Positions 8,210 to 17,110 of a DNA stretch of 64,000 nt are shown one piece after another. Under the pieces are notes generated by a model, which worked only from the letters and a program-made list of their open reading frames with translations, was not told the DNA's origin and ran no database searches. The stretch covers positions 2,140,985 to 2,204,984 of the forward strand of contig NZ_LR732817.1 in NCBI RefSeq assembly GCF_902506195.1, read 5' to 3'. Origin of the DNA: Citricoccus sp. K5 (lineage in GTDB: Bacteria; Actinomycetota; Actinomycetes; Actinomycetales; Micrococcaceae). Each line of letters begins with the position of its first letter. The first letter of the stretch is position 1. A program made the position numbers and the translations under genes.

Positions 8210-8671
8210 CTAGTCGTCGGTGGTGGGCTTCGCCCCGAGCGCGCTGATCTGCGCCAGCGTCACGGTCGTCTCGGATCCCTCGATCTCCAGCCGAGTCTCC
8301 CCGTTCTGGAACAGGGCGCCGGTCACGGTGCCTTTGGAGACCTCCCCGGTGCTGGCATCCATCCACTCGACGTCCTGGCCGATCAGGGCGGCGGCCGTGG
8401 ACATGGAGCTGGCGGCGGTCTGGGTCTGCAGGGTCTTGGAGATGCCGTTGAGGGTCTCGGTCATGGACAGCTGCGCGGCCTGGGACACCATCTGGTTGGT
8501 GTCCATGGGCGAGGACGGATCCTGATTCTGCAACTGCGTCACCAACAACTTGAGGAACACCTCCTCGTTCATCTCCTGGGCCGGACCGGCGGCGGCCGCG
8601 CGCGCCTGGCGGGCGGCATCCAGGGCGATGGTGGGTGCGCCGGTGGCTGCCGGGGCGATCGGGTCTGGCAT
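8210..8671 (-). CDS. flgD: Flagellar hook-capping/scaffold protein FlgD
   Basis: A 153-residue FlgD with the conserved N-terminal core: EVFLKLLVTQLQNQDPSSPMD, then MVSQAAQLSMTETLNGI. It is short compared with enteric FlgD (about 230) and keeps only a small C-terminal beta segment (ETRLEIEGSETTVTLAQI). FlgD caps the growing hook and is discarded later. AAGGAG sits 8 bases before the ATG. A GCATAGGG motif lies in the gap after fliK, so flgD-flgE may have its own promoter. Confidence 0.92.
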   Translation of the reverse strand: MPDPIAPAATGAPTIALDAARQARAAAAGPAQEMNEEVFLKLLVTQLQNQDPSSPMDTNQMVSQAAQLSMTETLNGISKTLQTQTAASSMSTAAALIGQDVEWMDASTGEVSKGTVTGALFQNGETRLEIEGSETTVTLAQISALGAKPTTDD

Positions 8672-8718
8672 CCGTGGCTCCTTCGGTTCGGTGGGCGATT
8701 CGGTGTTCGATCCGGTAT

Positions 8719-8726
8719 CCCTATGC
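8719..8726 (-). promoter_or_regulatory. GCATAGGG motif upstream of flgD
   Basis: An exact minus-strand GCATAGGG in the short gap between the fliK stop (8740) and the flgD start (8671), 48 bases before the ATG. This distance resembles that at fliM. No AAACG partner is found at the 21-23 base spacing seen at the other sites, so the proposed upstream element is absent or different here. Confidence 0.4.
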
Positions 8727-8739
8727 GTCGGGATCCGGT

Positions 8740-10068
8740 TCAGGCGTAGACATCGAGCCCGCCCGTCCCGTCATCCGGTCCAGCGTCCGGCCCGGTGCCG
8801 GCGGTGGGGGGTTCTGCGGGGTCGGCACCGGGGACGGTGGCCCCGCCGTGGGTGTTCCCGACGCCGTCGCCCTCCTGGTCCTTCCCGTCGCCGCCGCGGC
8901 CCCCGGGTGACGGCCCAGTTCCCGGTCCGGCGGCGTTCGCATCGCGGTGCCCGGAGGAACCACCGGACAGGTCCAGGGTTGCGCCCGCCTGGGCTCCGGC
9001 CAGTTCCCGGCGCAATTCGCCCAGGACGGCGCGCAGATTCTCCCGCCCTGCCTCGGTGGCCGCCGTCATCTCCAATCGCACGACGCCGTCCCGGCTGATG
9101 GCCTCGATGGTCACCGGGCCCAAGGCCTCGGGACTGATGCGGACCGTGGCCAGGTGGGTGCCGTTCGGCAGGCTGACCGCCCGTCCGGCGGCCTGCACCA
9201 CGGGGGTGGAGAGCTGCTGGACCGTCCACGCGCGCACGGCCGGGGTCGGCGTGGCCCCCGCAGAAGAGGGAGGGGGAACCACGACGGCGGCCGGGGAGCC
9301 CGCGGCGGCCGGGATGGTGGCGGCCGGGATGGTGGCGGCCGGGATGGTGGCGGCCACGGGAGGCAATCCTGCCGCCGCCGTGCCGGTCAACGAGGAAGAC
9401 GAAGAGGAGACGTGGGACCCCGTCTGCACCGCCGACGGCTGGGACGCATGGGCCGGGTTCTGCAGCGGATTGAACACCATGCTGGAGGCGTTCTGGGTGC
9501 TGGTGACGATGACGCCGTTCGCCACCGCGGCAGTGCCAGCGCCGGTGAATGTGGCCATAGCACCGACCTCAGCCCCGGCGGCGGGCCCGGGAACACCGGT
9601 ACTGGCATCGGCATCGGCATCGGCATCGGAGGATTCCGGCTCGACGGCGTGGACCGTCTCCGCTGTGGCGTCAACGCTGGTTTCCGCGCTGCCCTCAATC
9701 CTGGCCCCGGCAGGCGCGCCGGCCTGAGCATCATGACCCTGGCCGGCCTCGTCCGTGGAGCGCAAACCGTCCAGGGAGATGGGCCGTGAGTACTCCTGGC
9801 CTGTGCGTTCCGGGGTGTAGCCCGGCGGCAGGACGGAGGCGGCGTCGGTGCCCTCACCGGCTCCTGCGGAGGTCCGGTCAGCCGTGCTGCCGGAGGCGTC
9901 ACGCAGGTGGTCCGCGAAGCGGGGCCCGGAGGCGCCAGCGCTGGCCGAGCCCGCGGAACCGGCACCGCCGGAGCGGGAGCCGGCGGAGCTGGATCCGGCA
10001 CCGGACAGCGAGCGGGACGGATCCGGCGTCGGGCCGGGGATCAGTGAGTTCAGCGGTGAGCCGATCAT
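8740..10068 (-). CDS. fliK: Flagellar hook-length control protein FliK
   Basis: A 442-residue protein with the FliK layout: a long low-complexity Ala/Ser/Thr/Pro region and a compact C-terminal Flg_hook domain (about residues 300-390) with LATVRISPEALGPVTIEAI and RENLRAVLGELRREL. FliK measures hook length and triggers the FlhB switch. The ATG at 10068 overlaps the upstream NlpC/P60 stop as ATGA, which fixes the start. The ruler region contains a 15-bp tandem repeat and a GGCATC hexamer run, both potentially length-variable. Confidence 0.9.
   Translation of the reverse strand: MIGSPLNSLIPGPTPDPSRSLSGAGSSSAGSRSGGAGSAGSASAGASGPRFADHLRDASGSTADRTSAGAGEGTDAASVLPPGYTPERTGQEYSRPISLDGLRSTDEAGQGHDAQAGAPAGARIEGSAETSVDATAETVHAVEPESSDADADADASTGVPGPAAGAEVGAMATFTGAGTAAVANGVIVTSTQNASSMVFNPLQNPAHASQPSAVQTGSHVSSSSSSLTGTAAAGLPPVAATIPAATIPAATIPAAAGSPAAVVVPPPSSAGATPTPAVRAWTVQQLSTPVVQAAGRAVSLPNGTHLATVRISPEALGPVTIEAISRDGVVRLEMTAATEAGRENLRAVLGELRRELAGAQAGATLDLSGGSSGHRDANAAGPGTGPSPGGRGGDGKDQEGDGVGNTHGGATVPGADPAEPPTAGTGPDAGPDDGTGGLDVYA
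9306..9350. repeat. 15-bp tandem repeat (3 units) inside fliK
   Basis: CGGCCGGGATGGTGG is repeated three times without change and keeps the reading frame. It encodes an (IPAAT)n run in the flexible part of FliK. Unit-number change would lengthen or shorten the protein in steps of five residues. Confidence 0.85.
9604..9627. repeat. GGCATC hexamer run (4 units) inside fliK
   Basis: Four perfect GGCATC units encode an Asp-Ala repeat in the low-complexity region of FliK. The run is in frame and is a second place where slippage could change protein length. Confidence 0.7.
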
Positions 10069-10823
10069 GCTGAGGCACCTGCCAGCTGTTCGAAGGCGGC
10101 GCGTGTGGAGCCGGACTGGGAGGCGGAGCCCGATCCACCGGCGGGAGCCACGCGGCGGATGGTGTCGATGTCGTCCCACGAGAACAGGGAACGAATGGAT
10201 ACGTTCTCGCCGGGCTGCGGCGCGTGCAGGATCTTGTTGTCGCCCAGGTAGATGGCGATGTGGCTGCCATTGCGCATGCCGAGCAGGTCGCCGGGTTGGG
10301 CCTCGGCGAGCGAGGCGACCTCGGTGCCGACCTTGGCCTGGTCCCGTGCGACGCGGGGCATGTCCACCCCGAGTTCCTTCATGACGTACTTGACCAGGCC
10401 GGAGCAGTCGAAGCCCTGCGACGGGGAGTTGCCGCCCCACACGTAGGGGGTCCCGAGGTACTTCTCGGCGGTCTCGACAATGCTGGTGCCGAAGGCGGTT
10501 CCGGCGGCGGGGCCCCTGGAGGCGCCGCCCGAATCGGTGGCGTTCGCGGACGAGACGGCGTCGGATCCTGACGCGGCGTCCGAGCCCGTGGCGGCGCCGA
10601 GGGCCTCCTCGAGTGCCGCGGAGAAGCCGTCCGCGGCCGCTGCGGTGTCAGCTCCCGGAAGGCCGCCCGTGGTGGATCCGATGATCCCGCCGGGGCCGCT
10701 CACGCCGGTCGTGCTGGCTCCGCCGGGCAGGCCCGCGCGGGCGGTGAAGGACCGTTGCGGAGACAGCGCCTGAAGGTTCGACTCGATCTGCGCCATGCGC
10801 GCTTCAATGGCGGCCAGCGGCAT
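10065..10823 (-). CDS. NlpC/P60 cell-wall hydrolase of the flagellar operon
   Basis: A 252-residue protein: an N-terminal helical stretch, a Gly/Ser/Ala-rich linker (about residues 30-108) and an NlpC/P60 cysteine peptidase domain (about 110-230). The catalytic Cys lies in GFDCSGLV (about C140), the His in NGSHIAIYLG (about H188), and a third polar residue is H200. Such enzymes cut peptide stems of peptidoglycan. No classical signal peptide is seen, so export through the flagellar apparatus is plausible. It sits between fliJ and fliK with overlapping stops and starts, the place where a FlgJ-like rod muramidase function would be needed to let the rod cross the wall (inference). Confidence 0.88.
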   Translation of the reverse strand: MPLAAIEARMAQIESNLQALSPQRSFTARAGLPGGASTTGVSGPGGIIGSTTGGLPGADTAAAADGFSAALEEALGAATGSDAASGSDAVSSANATDSGGASRGPAAGTAFGTSIVETAEKYLGTPYVWGGNSPSQGFDCSGLVKYVMKELGVDMPRVARDQAKVGTEVASLAEAQPGDLLGMRNGSHIAIYLGDNKILHAPQPGENVSIRSLFSWDDIDTIRRVAPAGGSGSASQSGSTRAAFEQLAGASA

Positions 10824-11272
10824 CAGGACTCCTCCTCCTTCACGTCAGGGTCCGTCTCATGGCGGTCCGCGCGGTCGCGGTGGTGCTGGGCCGAGACGAG
10901 TTCGTCGAGCAGCTGCTGTTCGGCGCGGGCGTCGAGCGCCCGCAGGGTGGCGTCGTGGCGTTCTCTCAGCAGTTCGGCGCTGCGGCGGGCCTGCCGGGCG
11001 AGCATGAGGGCCTTCTCCGCGGCGTCCACCTCACCGTCGGCCACCTGCTGGGCGGCCCTGATCTCGGAGAGCTGACGGGCGGCGCTCGCCCGGGCGATTC
11101 CGGCGGCGGCCAGCACGCTCTGGCCACCGAGGTCCTCGAGCAGTTCCCGCTCGTCGGCGGCACGGCGTTGCACACCGCGGGCCGTGATCCGGGCCTGGTG
11201 GAGCCCGGCTGCGGCCTGGTCCTCCTGGATGCGGCGCACTTTGAGCAGGGAGGAGAGCTTGAAGGCGGCCAT
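10823..11272 (-). CDS. fliJ: Flagellar export protein FliJ
   Basis: A 149-residue, highly charged, mostly alpha-helical coiled-coil protein beginning FKLSSLLKVRRIQEDQAA, typical of FliJ. FliJ is the stalk-like partner of the FliI ATPase ring and cycles chaperones. It shares a TGATG overlap with both fliI upstream and the NlpC/P60 gene downstream. Sequence conservation in this family is low; the call rests on length, helix pattern and the FliH-FliI-FliJ order. Confidence 0.85.
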   Translation of the reverse strand: MAAFKLSSLLKVRRIQEDQAAAGLHQARITARGVQRRAADERELLEDLGGQSVLAAAGIARASAARQLSEIRAAQQVADGEVDAAEKALMLARQARRSAELLRERHDATLRALDARAEQQLLDELVSAQHHRDRADRHETDPDVKEEES

Positions 11273-12645
11273 CAGGCGTCCCTCCCGGCGGGCTCGGCGC
11301 CGAGCACCGCGGCGAGCCGTCCCAGCCGGGACCAGGCCTCGGTCAGGGAGGCGGAGTCGTCCATGTCCTGGCGCAGGAACCCGTTGATCTCGTCCTGGGC
11401 GGCCAGTGCGGCGTCCGCCAGCGGCCGGGTGCCGGGGACGTAGGCTCCCACGTCGACCAGGTCCTGCACGTCACGCTGCTCGGCCATGGCCCGGCGCACC
11501 GAGGTGATGTTCACCTTGTCCGCGGCGTCGGTCACCGCCGAGGCCACGCGGGAGATGGATGCCAGGACGTCGATGGACGGGAAGTGCCCGGCCACCGCCA
11601 GGGCCCGGTCCAACACGAGGTGACCGTCCAGGATGGAGCGGGCGGAGTCGGCCACCGGGTCGTTGTGGTCGTCGCCGTCCACCAGCACGGTGTAGATGCC
11701 GGTGACGGAGCCGGCCCGGTCCGTGCCGGCGCGCTCCAGCAGCTGGGCCAGCAGGGAGAACGTGGACGGCGGGTAACCCCGGGTGGCCGGCGGCTCCCCC
11801 GCGGACAGCCCGATCTCACGCTGGGCCATGGCCACGCGGGTCAGCGAGTCCATCATCAGCACGGCATGACGGCCCTCGTCCCGGAACTGCTCGGCGATCC
11901 GGGTGGCGGTGAAGGCGGCCTTGCGGCGCATCATGGCGGGCTCGTCTCCGGTGGCCACCACCACCACCGACCGGGCCAGGCCCGCCGGACCGAGGTCGTC
12001 CTCGAGGAAACCACGCACCTCGCGACCGCGTTCGCCCACGAGGGCGATCACGGAGACCTCGGCGTCCGTGCCGCGGGCGATCATGGACAGCAGGGATGAC
12101 TTGCCCACGCCGGAGCCGGCGAACAGACCGATCCGCTGGCCGCGTCCCAGGGCAGTGAAGGTGTCCACGGCGCGCACACCGGTGCCGATCTGTGCGTTCA
12201 CGGGGGCGCGGTCCAGGGCCTTCGGGGCCGGGTTCTGCACGGGGACGGACCGGACCCCGGCGAGGGGTCCCTTGCCGTCGATCGGCCGGCCGAGGCCGTC
12301 GATGACACGGCCGATGAGTCCGTCGCCCACGGGGACCTGTCCCCCGCGGTGCGAGCGTGCCACGGGGGTACCGGCGAAGGGGGCCCAGCCGTCGGCGAGC
12401 GGCATCACGGTGGCTTCGGTGCGGTTCACGGCCACCACCTCGGCCTCGACGCCGCCGAGACCGTCCGGGCCCGCACCCACGGACACCACGTCTCCGACGG
12501 CGACCGCGAGCCCTCCGATGGTGGCGCGCAGTCCCTGCGAGGAGACAACGGTCCCGTAGGCCACCGGGGCGGCCAGGCGGCGGATCGAGGCGACGTGACG
12601 GGCCAGGTGCGCGGTCAGATCCGCGGTGGAGAGGGTGACGGTCAT
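11272..12645 (-). CDS. fliI: Flagellum-specific ATPase FliI
   Basis: A 457-residue F1-type ATPase that energises flagellar protein export. The Walker A motif is AGSGVGKS (about residues 176-183). Walker B lies in AVLMMDSLTRVAMAQREIGL (about 262-281), followed by the family signature GEPPATRGYPPSTF. An N-terminal beta-barrel and the C-terminal helical part are complete. The start overlaps the fliH stop as ATGA. Length and motifs are standard. Confidence 0.97.
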   Translation of the reverse strand: MTVTLSTADLTAHLARHVASIRRLAAPVAYGTVVSSQGLRATIGGLAVAVGDVVSVGAGPDGLGGVEAEVVAVNRTEATVMPLADGWAPFAGTPVARSHRGGQVPVGDGLIGRVIDGLGRPIDGKGPLAGVRSVPVQNPAPKALDRAPVNAQIGTGVRAVDTFTALGRGQRIGLFAGSGVGKSSLLSMIARGTDAEVSVIALVGERGREVRGFLEDDLGPAGLARSVVVVATGDEPAMMRRKAAFTATRIAEQFRDEGRHAVLMMDSLTRVAMAQREIGLSAGEPPATRGYPPSTFSLLAQLLERAGTDRAGSVTGIYTVLVDGDDHNDPVADSARSILDGHLVLDRALAVAGHFPSIDVLASISRVASAVTDAADKVNITSVRRAMAEQRDVQDLVDVGAYVPGTRPLADAALAAQDEINGFLRQDMDDSASLTEAWSRLGRLAAVLGAEPAGRDA

Positions 12646-13313
12646 CGGTCTACCTCACCGTCATGACGCACCTCGGACGCGTAGCTGCGGACGCGCGTCA
12701 GGGCGTCCTCCACCCCCGCCTCGAGCCAGCCGTCCCGGTACACGGCCACGGCCGCGCCGGGCTGCAGGGCCGGATCGGCCACCAACTCGACGCCGGCCGG
12801 CACCGGGGCGGCGGTGGTCGCCGCGCGCACGGTGTCGGGGTGCAGGCGGATGGTGTGCACCGGGGAGGGCGTCCTGGCGGTCAGGGCGCGGTGAATGGTG
12901 GAGCGGGCGGCCACGGAGGCCTCGGAGAGTTCAGCGTCGAGGATGATCTCGGCGACCTGGCAGGCGATGTCGAAGACGGTGTCCTCGGCCGCGTCCAGGG
13001 CATGCACCATGGACGCGGTGAGCTGGGCGGCGGCGTGGCCCAGAGAGGCCAGGGCCTGCTCGGTCCGCTCGACGGTGGTCCGCATCAGCCGTTCGTGCTC
13101 GGCCTGGCGCGTGGCCTCGAGGGCGTCAGCGTGACCCTGGGCGGCTTGGAGGCCATCCACATAGCCACGGGAACGGCCCTCGATCACGGCCGCGTCCACC
13201 ACGGGGGAAGAGACCACGGACACGGGGGCCGCGTGGTACTCGGAGATCCGCAGGGACCGGAGTCCGGTGTGGTGCTCGAGATCCGGGCGAGTGGCAGCGA
13301 ATGACTCAGACAT
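12642..13313 (-). CDS. fliH: Flagellar assembly protein FliH
   Basis: A 223-residue protein with a helical middle (AQGHADALEATRQAEHERLM) and a C-terminal domain containing IACQVAEIILDAEL and the beta strand VHTIRLHPD, as in FliH and ATPase stator subunits. FliH holds FliI at the C-ring. The ATG at 13313 overlaps the fliG stop by 8 bases; a longer in-frame reading upstream would run through fliG and is rejected. It ends overlapping fliI as ATGA. Confidence 0.87.
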   Translation of the reverse strand: MSESFAATRPDLEHHTGLRSLRISEYHAAPVSVVSSPVVDAAVIEGRSRGYVDGLQAAQGHADALEATRQAEHERLMRTTVERTEQALASLGHAAAQLTASMVHALDAAEDTVFDIACQVAEIILDAELSEASVAARSTIHRALTARTPSPVHTIRLHPDTVRAATTAAPVPAGVELVADPALQPGAAVAVYRDGWLEAGVEDALTRVRSYASEVRHDGEVDR

Positions 13314-14313
13314 ACTCGTCCTCCTCCTGCTTCGAGAGGTCCAGCTCGCCGGCGGCCTCCAAAGCCCGGACCTCGCGGACCACCTCGCCACGGGCCTCCT
13401 CGACTTCAGAGGTGCGCAGCTTGGAGACGGCGGAGGACTCCTCGTTGAGGGCCACCACGTTGCGTGAGGACATGTTCCGCCGGATCTTCTGTTCCAGGGC
13501 GGGGTTCGCGCCACGCAGGGCCCGGGCCAGCACGTCCATGCGGATGGAACGCAACACCATCTGCAGGGCGTGGTCGTCCAGCCGCAGAAGGTCGGCGAAG
13601 GTGAACATGAGGTTCCGCACCTCGGCGCCGAGCTCTGGATCGGTGGCGGCCATGTACTCCAGGACCCCCCGTTCGGTGGCGCTGTCCGCCCGGTTGACGA
13701 TCTCCACGAGGGACTGCACTCCGCCGATGGCGGCCTGTTCACGGGCGGTGGCCACCGAGGAGACGCGGGACTTGAGGATCTCAGCCGTGACGCGCACGGC
13801 CTCTGTGCTGGGAGTGCCCATGGTGGCGATGCGGAAGGCCACCCCGTTGCGGACCGGATCGTCCAGTCCGGAGAGCACGGCCGATGCCGTGCGCGGGTCC
13901 AGGTTGGAGAGCACCACGGCCTGGATCTGCGGGGTCTCCTCGTGGATGAGCGCGAGGATCTGGGTGGCGTCCATGGTGTCCAGGAACTCGAAGGCCTTGC
14001 CGGCCAGCACTCCGGCGGCGCGTTCCATGACGTCCCCGGCCTTGTCCTCTCCGAAGGCACCGGAGATGAGCCGGCGGGCGAGGTGGGCCCCACCCCGGGC
14101 CGGCGTCCGGCCGGAGTCGACCATGGCGGCCAGCTCTGCCATGACGAAGTCCACAGTGTCCGGATCGGCGCTCTTCATGCGCATGATCTCCGCAGAGACC
14201 TCCTGGGCCTCGTCCTCGTTGAAGTGGGACATCACCTCGGAGGCAACCACTGGGTCCAGGTCCATCAGGAGCACGGCGACCTTCTGCACGCCGGTCAGCT
14301 TGACGTCCTTCAT
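13306..14313 (-). CDS. fliG: Flagellar motor switch protein FliG
   Basis: A 335-residue FliG with all three regions: an N-terminal domain (KVAVLLMDLDPVVASEVMSHF), an ARM middle domain with HEETPQIQAVVLSNLDP, and a C-terminal torque domain with LMFTFADLLRLDDHALQMVLRSI, ending in charged residues. FliG joins the MS ring to the C ring and interacts with MotA. The start overlaps the fliF stop as ATGA. Confidence 0.97.
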   Translation of the reverse strand: MKDVKLTGVQKVAVLLMDLDPVVASEVMSHFNEDEAQEVSAEIMRMKSADPDTVDFVMAELAAMVDSGRTPARGGAHLARRLISGAFGEDKAGDVMERAAGVLAGKAFEFLDTMDATQILALIHEETPQIQAVVLSNLDPRTASAVLSGLDDPVRNGVAFRIATMGTPSTEAVRVTAEILKSRVSSVATAREQAAIGGVQSLVEIVNRADSATERGVLEYMAATDPELGAEVRNLMFTFADLLRLDDHALQMVLRSIRMDVLARALRGANPALEQKIRRNMSSRNVVALNEESSAVSKLRTSEVEEARGEVVREVRALEAAGELDLSKQEEDEYV

Positions 14314-15971
14314 GCCAGCTCCTTCGCTTCCATCATGGCCCGCATCATCTCAGCAGTCTTCGCCGGGTCCGTCTGGGCTGCGTGGTGCACCTTCTGTGCG
14401 GCGCTGGGACCCTCTGGCAGTGGGGCGGGCATCACCGGGAGCGGCGCCACCGCGGACAGGGCCTGGGTGGGTGGCTCCGGCATGATCACGGGCATCTGAC
14501 CGGTGTCCGGACTGGTGGAACGGTCCAGCATGGCCGGTGCCGGCGCGGTCTCGCCGAGGTCCTCGAGGGTCTCCACGGTCCGGCGGCGGCGCAGGATCAT
14601 CCACACCACGAAGCCGACCAGCAGCACCGCGGCGACGATGCCATAGATGATCACGTCCCGAATCAGCGCGTCCTGGGCGGCGGCCGCCTCGGCCGCCTCG
14701 GCTGCTTCGATCGCCTGTTGGGCCTCCACGGCCCCGGCGGTGGAGAACGGGATGATCTCCACGGTGACCGTGTCCCCGCGGACCTCGTCGAGGCCGGCCG
14801 CGGTGGACACCAGTCCGGTGATCTGCTCGGCGGTCAGACCGCCGGCGGCGGCCGCGTCCACCGCCACGGCGACCGTCTGACGCTCGACGTCACCGGCCGG
14901 CGTCGTGGTGGAGGTGGTGGTCTTGTCTACCGCGTTGGTGCGGGATTCGGAGCCCGAGGTGAAGTTGCCGTTGCCGGTCGCTCCGGTGCCCGTGTTGGCC
15001 ACGTTGTCCGGTCCGAGCACGCCGGTCCCGGCCGGGGCGCCGCCGCCGGTGTAGTCCTCGGTGGCGGTCTGCTCGGTGAGCGCCTGCACGCCACCCTCCG
15101 GAGTGGTGAATTCCTCGGACACGGTCTCGGAGGTGGACCGGGTGGTCGCCACGGTGGCAGCCACGGTCGAGTTGCCCGCCCCCACCAGGTTGTCCAGCAC
15201 CTTCTGCACATTGGCGGTGACGGCAGCGGAGCGCTCTCCGTCCCCACCGGACAGGTCCACGAGTCCCTCGCCGACGGCGGAGAGGACCTTGCCGGTGGAG
15301 TCGACGACGGCCACGTCGGTGGGCTCCATGCCCTCGACGGAGGCCGAGGCCAGGTGGACGATCGCCTGCACCTGCTGGTTGTTCAGGTCGCCACGGGGGC
15401 TGGAGACGAACACGGAGGCCGTGGGCGTGCCCTGTTCCGAGGCGAAGACGGTCTCCTCCGGCATCGCGAGCTTGACCGAGGCCTGCTCCACCCCGTCCAT
15501 CTGGCCGATGGTCGCGGCGAGCTCACCCTCCAGGGCGCGCTTGTAGGTGGTGTCCTGCTGGAACTCGGAGGAGGTGATGCCGACCTCGTCGAGCAGGTTG
15601 TAGCCGGTGCCACCGCCGGACGGCAGCCCGGCCGCGGCCGCGGACAGACGCTGGTCGTAGACGGCCTCGTCCGGCACCAGGATGGTGGTCCCGCCGTCCT
15701 GGAGCTCGTACTCCACGCCGGCGGAGTTCAACTGCTCCACCACGGCGGCCGCGTCTGTGGAGGACAGTCCGGTGAACAACGGGGCCAGGGTGGGCTTGGC
15801 GAGCTGGAGGGCGGCGAAGATGCCGCCGGCTACGAGGGCGACGGCCAACAGGGAGGCGATGATGCGCTGGCCCAGGGGCATCTCGGAGAGTTTGTCCCCG
15901 ATCCCTTGGAACCAACCTGCCGGGCCGGACTTGCGTGCCGTCGGCAGGGCGGAGGTGGAGTTGAAGCTCAC
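14310..15971 (-). CDS. fliF: Flagellar MS-ring protein FliF
   Basis: A 553-residue MS-ring subunit with an N-terminal membrane helix (about residues 36-56), ring-building domains (LAKPTLAPLFTGLSSTDAA; ASVKLAMPEETVFASE), a Gly/Thr-rich periplasm-side loop, a second helix (VIIYGIVAAVLLVGFVVWMIL, about 440-460) and a cytoplasmic tail that ends in a FliG-binding segment. The GTG start at 15971 follows fliE by 4 bases. FliF nucleates basal-body assembly. Confidence 0.96.
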   Translation of the reverse strand: MSFNSTSALPTARKSGPAGWFQGIGDKLSEMPLGQRIIASLLAVALVAGGIFAALQLAKPTLAPLFTGLSSTDAAAVVEQLNSAGVEYELQDGGTTILVPDEAVYDQRLSAAAAGLPSGGGTGYNLLDEVGITSSEFQQDTTYKRALEGELAATIGQMDGVEQASVKLAMPEETVFASEQGTPTASVFVSSPRGDLNNQQVQAIVHLASASVEGMEPTDVAVVDSTGKVLSAVGEGLVDLSGGDGERSAAVTANVQKVLDNLVGAGNSTVAATVATTRSTSETVSEEFTTPEGGVQALTEQTATEDYTGGGAPAGTGVLGPDNVANTGTGATGNGNFTSGSESRTNAVDKTTTSTTTPAGDVERQTVAVAVDAAAAGGLTAEQITGLVSTAAGLDEVRGDTVTVEIIPFSTAGAVEAQQAIEAAEAAEAAAAQDALIRDVIIYGIVAAVLLVGFVVWMILRRRRTVETLEDLGETAPAPAMLDRSTSPDTGQMPVIMPEPPTQALSAVAPLPVMPAPLPEGPSAAQKVHHAAQTDPAKTAEMMRAMMEAKELA

Positions 15972-15975
15972 GGGG

Positions 15976-16380
15976 TCACGCCTGGATTCTCATGAGCTCG
16001 TTGAAGGCCTGCAGCCCGCTGTTGCGCATCGCCACCATCAGGTCCATGGTGGCCGAGGCCTCCGCAGCGGCGATCGTGGCCTCATGGATGTCTTCCAGGT
16101 CGCCGGTGACGGCCTGGAGGGTCAGGGTGTCCCGCTCCCCCTGCATGGCTTGCAGGGAGTCGACCTGACCGGCGAGCTGGGATCCGAAGGATCCGGCCTG
16201 TGCCCCGACCGGGGCCGAGACCGCGGAGGTGCTGAGCTGCCCGGTCGCGCCGGTGACGGACTCGAGGCCCGCGGGCAGCGCACCGGGGAGGGCGGCCGAC
16301 GTCGGGCTGGTGGCATTGACTGCGGGCATGGCTGGCATATTCGCGACAGCTCCGATGGAGCCGATTGAATCCAAGGGCAT
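15976..16380 (-). CDS. fliE: Flagellar hook-basal body protein FliE
   Basis: A 134-residue protein whose C-terminal two thirds match FliE: SFGSQLAGQVDSLQ, then ATIAAAEASATMDLMVAMRNSGLQAFNELMRI. FliE connects the MS ring to the proximal rod. It has an Ala/Pro-rich N-terminal extension of about 55 residues compared with the usual ~104-residue family length. It shares a TGATG overlap with flgC. Confidence 0.93.
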   Translation of the reverse strand: MPLDSIGSIGAVANMPAMPAVNATSPTSAALPGALPAGLESVTGATGQLSTSAVSAPVGAQAGSFGSQLAGQVDSLQAMQGERDTLTLQAVTGDLEDIHEATIAAAEASATMDLMVAMRNSGLQAFNELMRIQA

Positions 16381-16775
16381 CAGTTGCGTCCGATCTCAAT
16401 GCCGGCCTGGTAGACCGTCTTGGCTTTGTCCACGACCTGGGAGGCGAGGGAATAGGAGCGCTGGGCCATGATGAGGTTGCCCATCTCGACACCCATGTCG
16501 ATGTCCGGGCGGCGGATGTAGCCGTCCTCGTTGGCCTCGGGGTGGTCGGGCTCGTAGGAGAGGATGCCCTCGGCGTCCCCGTACTGCACGGTGGTCACCT
16601 GGACGCCCTGACCGGCGGCGGCCGGGGCGACCTCGAGGTAGCGGGCCTGGAAGGCGTCCCCGTCCGCGCTGGTGACGGTGTTCATGTTGGCCATGTTGTC
16701 CGCCGTGGCATCGATCCAGCGGCGGTTGGCGGACATGGAGGTGCCGGCGATGCCGATCGCGTCAAAACTGGGCAT
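16380..16775 (-). CDS. flgC: Flagellar basal-body rod protein FlgC
   Basis: A 131-residue proximal rod protein. The N-terminus has the rod signature (GIAGTSMSANRRWIDATADNMANMNTV) and the C-terminus has MGVEMGNLIMAQRSYSLASQVVDKAK. Length is normal. The TGATG overlaps at both ends place it in a translationally coupled flgB-flgC-fliE unit. Confidence 0.95.
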   Translation of the reverse strand: MPSFDAIGIAGTSMSANRRWIDATADNMANMNTVTSADGDAFQARYLEVAPAAAGQGVQVTTVQYGDAEGILSYEPDHPEANEDGYIRRPDIDMGVEMGNLIMAQRSYSLASQVVDKAKTVYQAGIEIGRN

Positions 16776-17110
16776 CAGGAGGTCCTCGCAGCCGTGGAGA
16801 CCCCGGAGAGCTTGGACTTGATGGCCTGGGAGGCGAACTGGTAGCTCAGCACCGTGGCCTCATTGGAGAGCACCTCGGTGTCCGCGTTCACGTTGTTGCC
16901 GTTCAGGCGGGTGGGCTCAAGGGAGGGTTGCTCCGCGGCAGTGACGCGGCCGTCACCGGCGGCGATCGAGCGGGCAAGCTGCTGTTCGAACTGGACCCTG
17001 GTCGCCTGGAACTGCGGCGTGTTGACGTTGGCCAGGTTGTTGGCGATGGCACGCTGGCGCGCCGCCAGCCCATCGAGCGCCGACTCCAGCGCGTTGACCG
17101 TGACAGACAT
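16775..17110 (-). CDS. flgB: Flagellar basal-body rod protein FlgB
   Basis: A 111-residue proximal rod protein with ALESALDGLAARQRAIANNLANVNTP near the N-terminus. The ATG at 17110 with the AAGGGG ribosome site is chosen; upstream in-frame ATG codons would add an unrelated Arg-rich stretch. This is the first gene of the main flagellar operon, which runs at least to flhB. The leader of more than 100 bases upstream contains a GCATAGGG motif. Confidence 0.93.
   Translation of the reverse strand: MSVTVNALESALDGLAARQRAIANNLANVNTPQFQATRVQFEQQLARSIAAGDGRVTAAEQPSLEPTRLNGNNVNADTEVLSNEATVLSYQFASQAIKSKLSGVSTAARTS

Noticed and set aside
8740-10440. Extended fliK reading upstream of 10068
   Set aside because: It would overlap the NlpC/P60 gene by about 370 bases; the ATGA overlap at 10068 is a better start.
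12642-14093. Long minus-strand reading of fliH extending upstream to 14093
   Set aside because: The upstream part overlaps fliG in another frame; the ATG at 13313 gives a normal FliH length.
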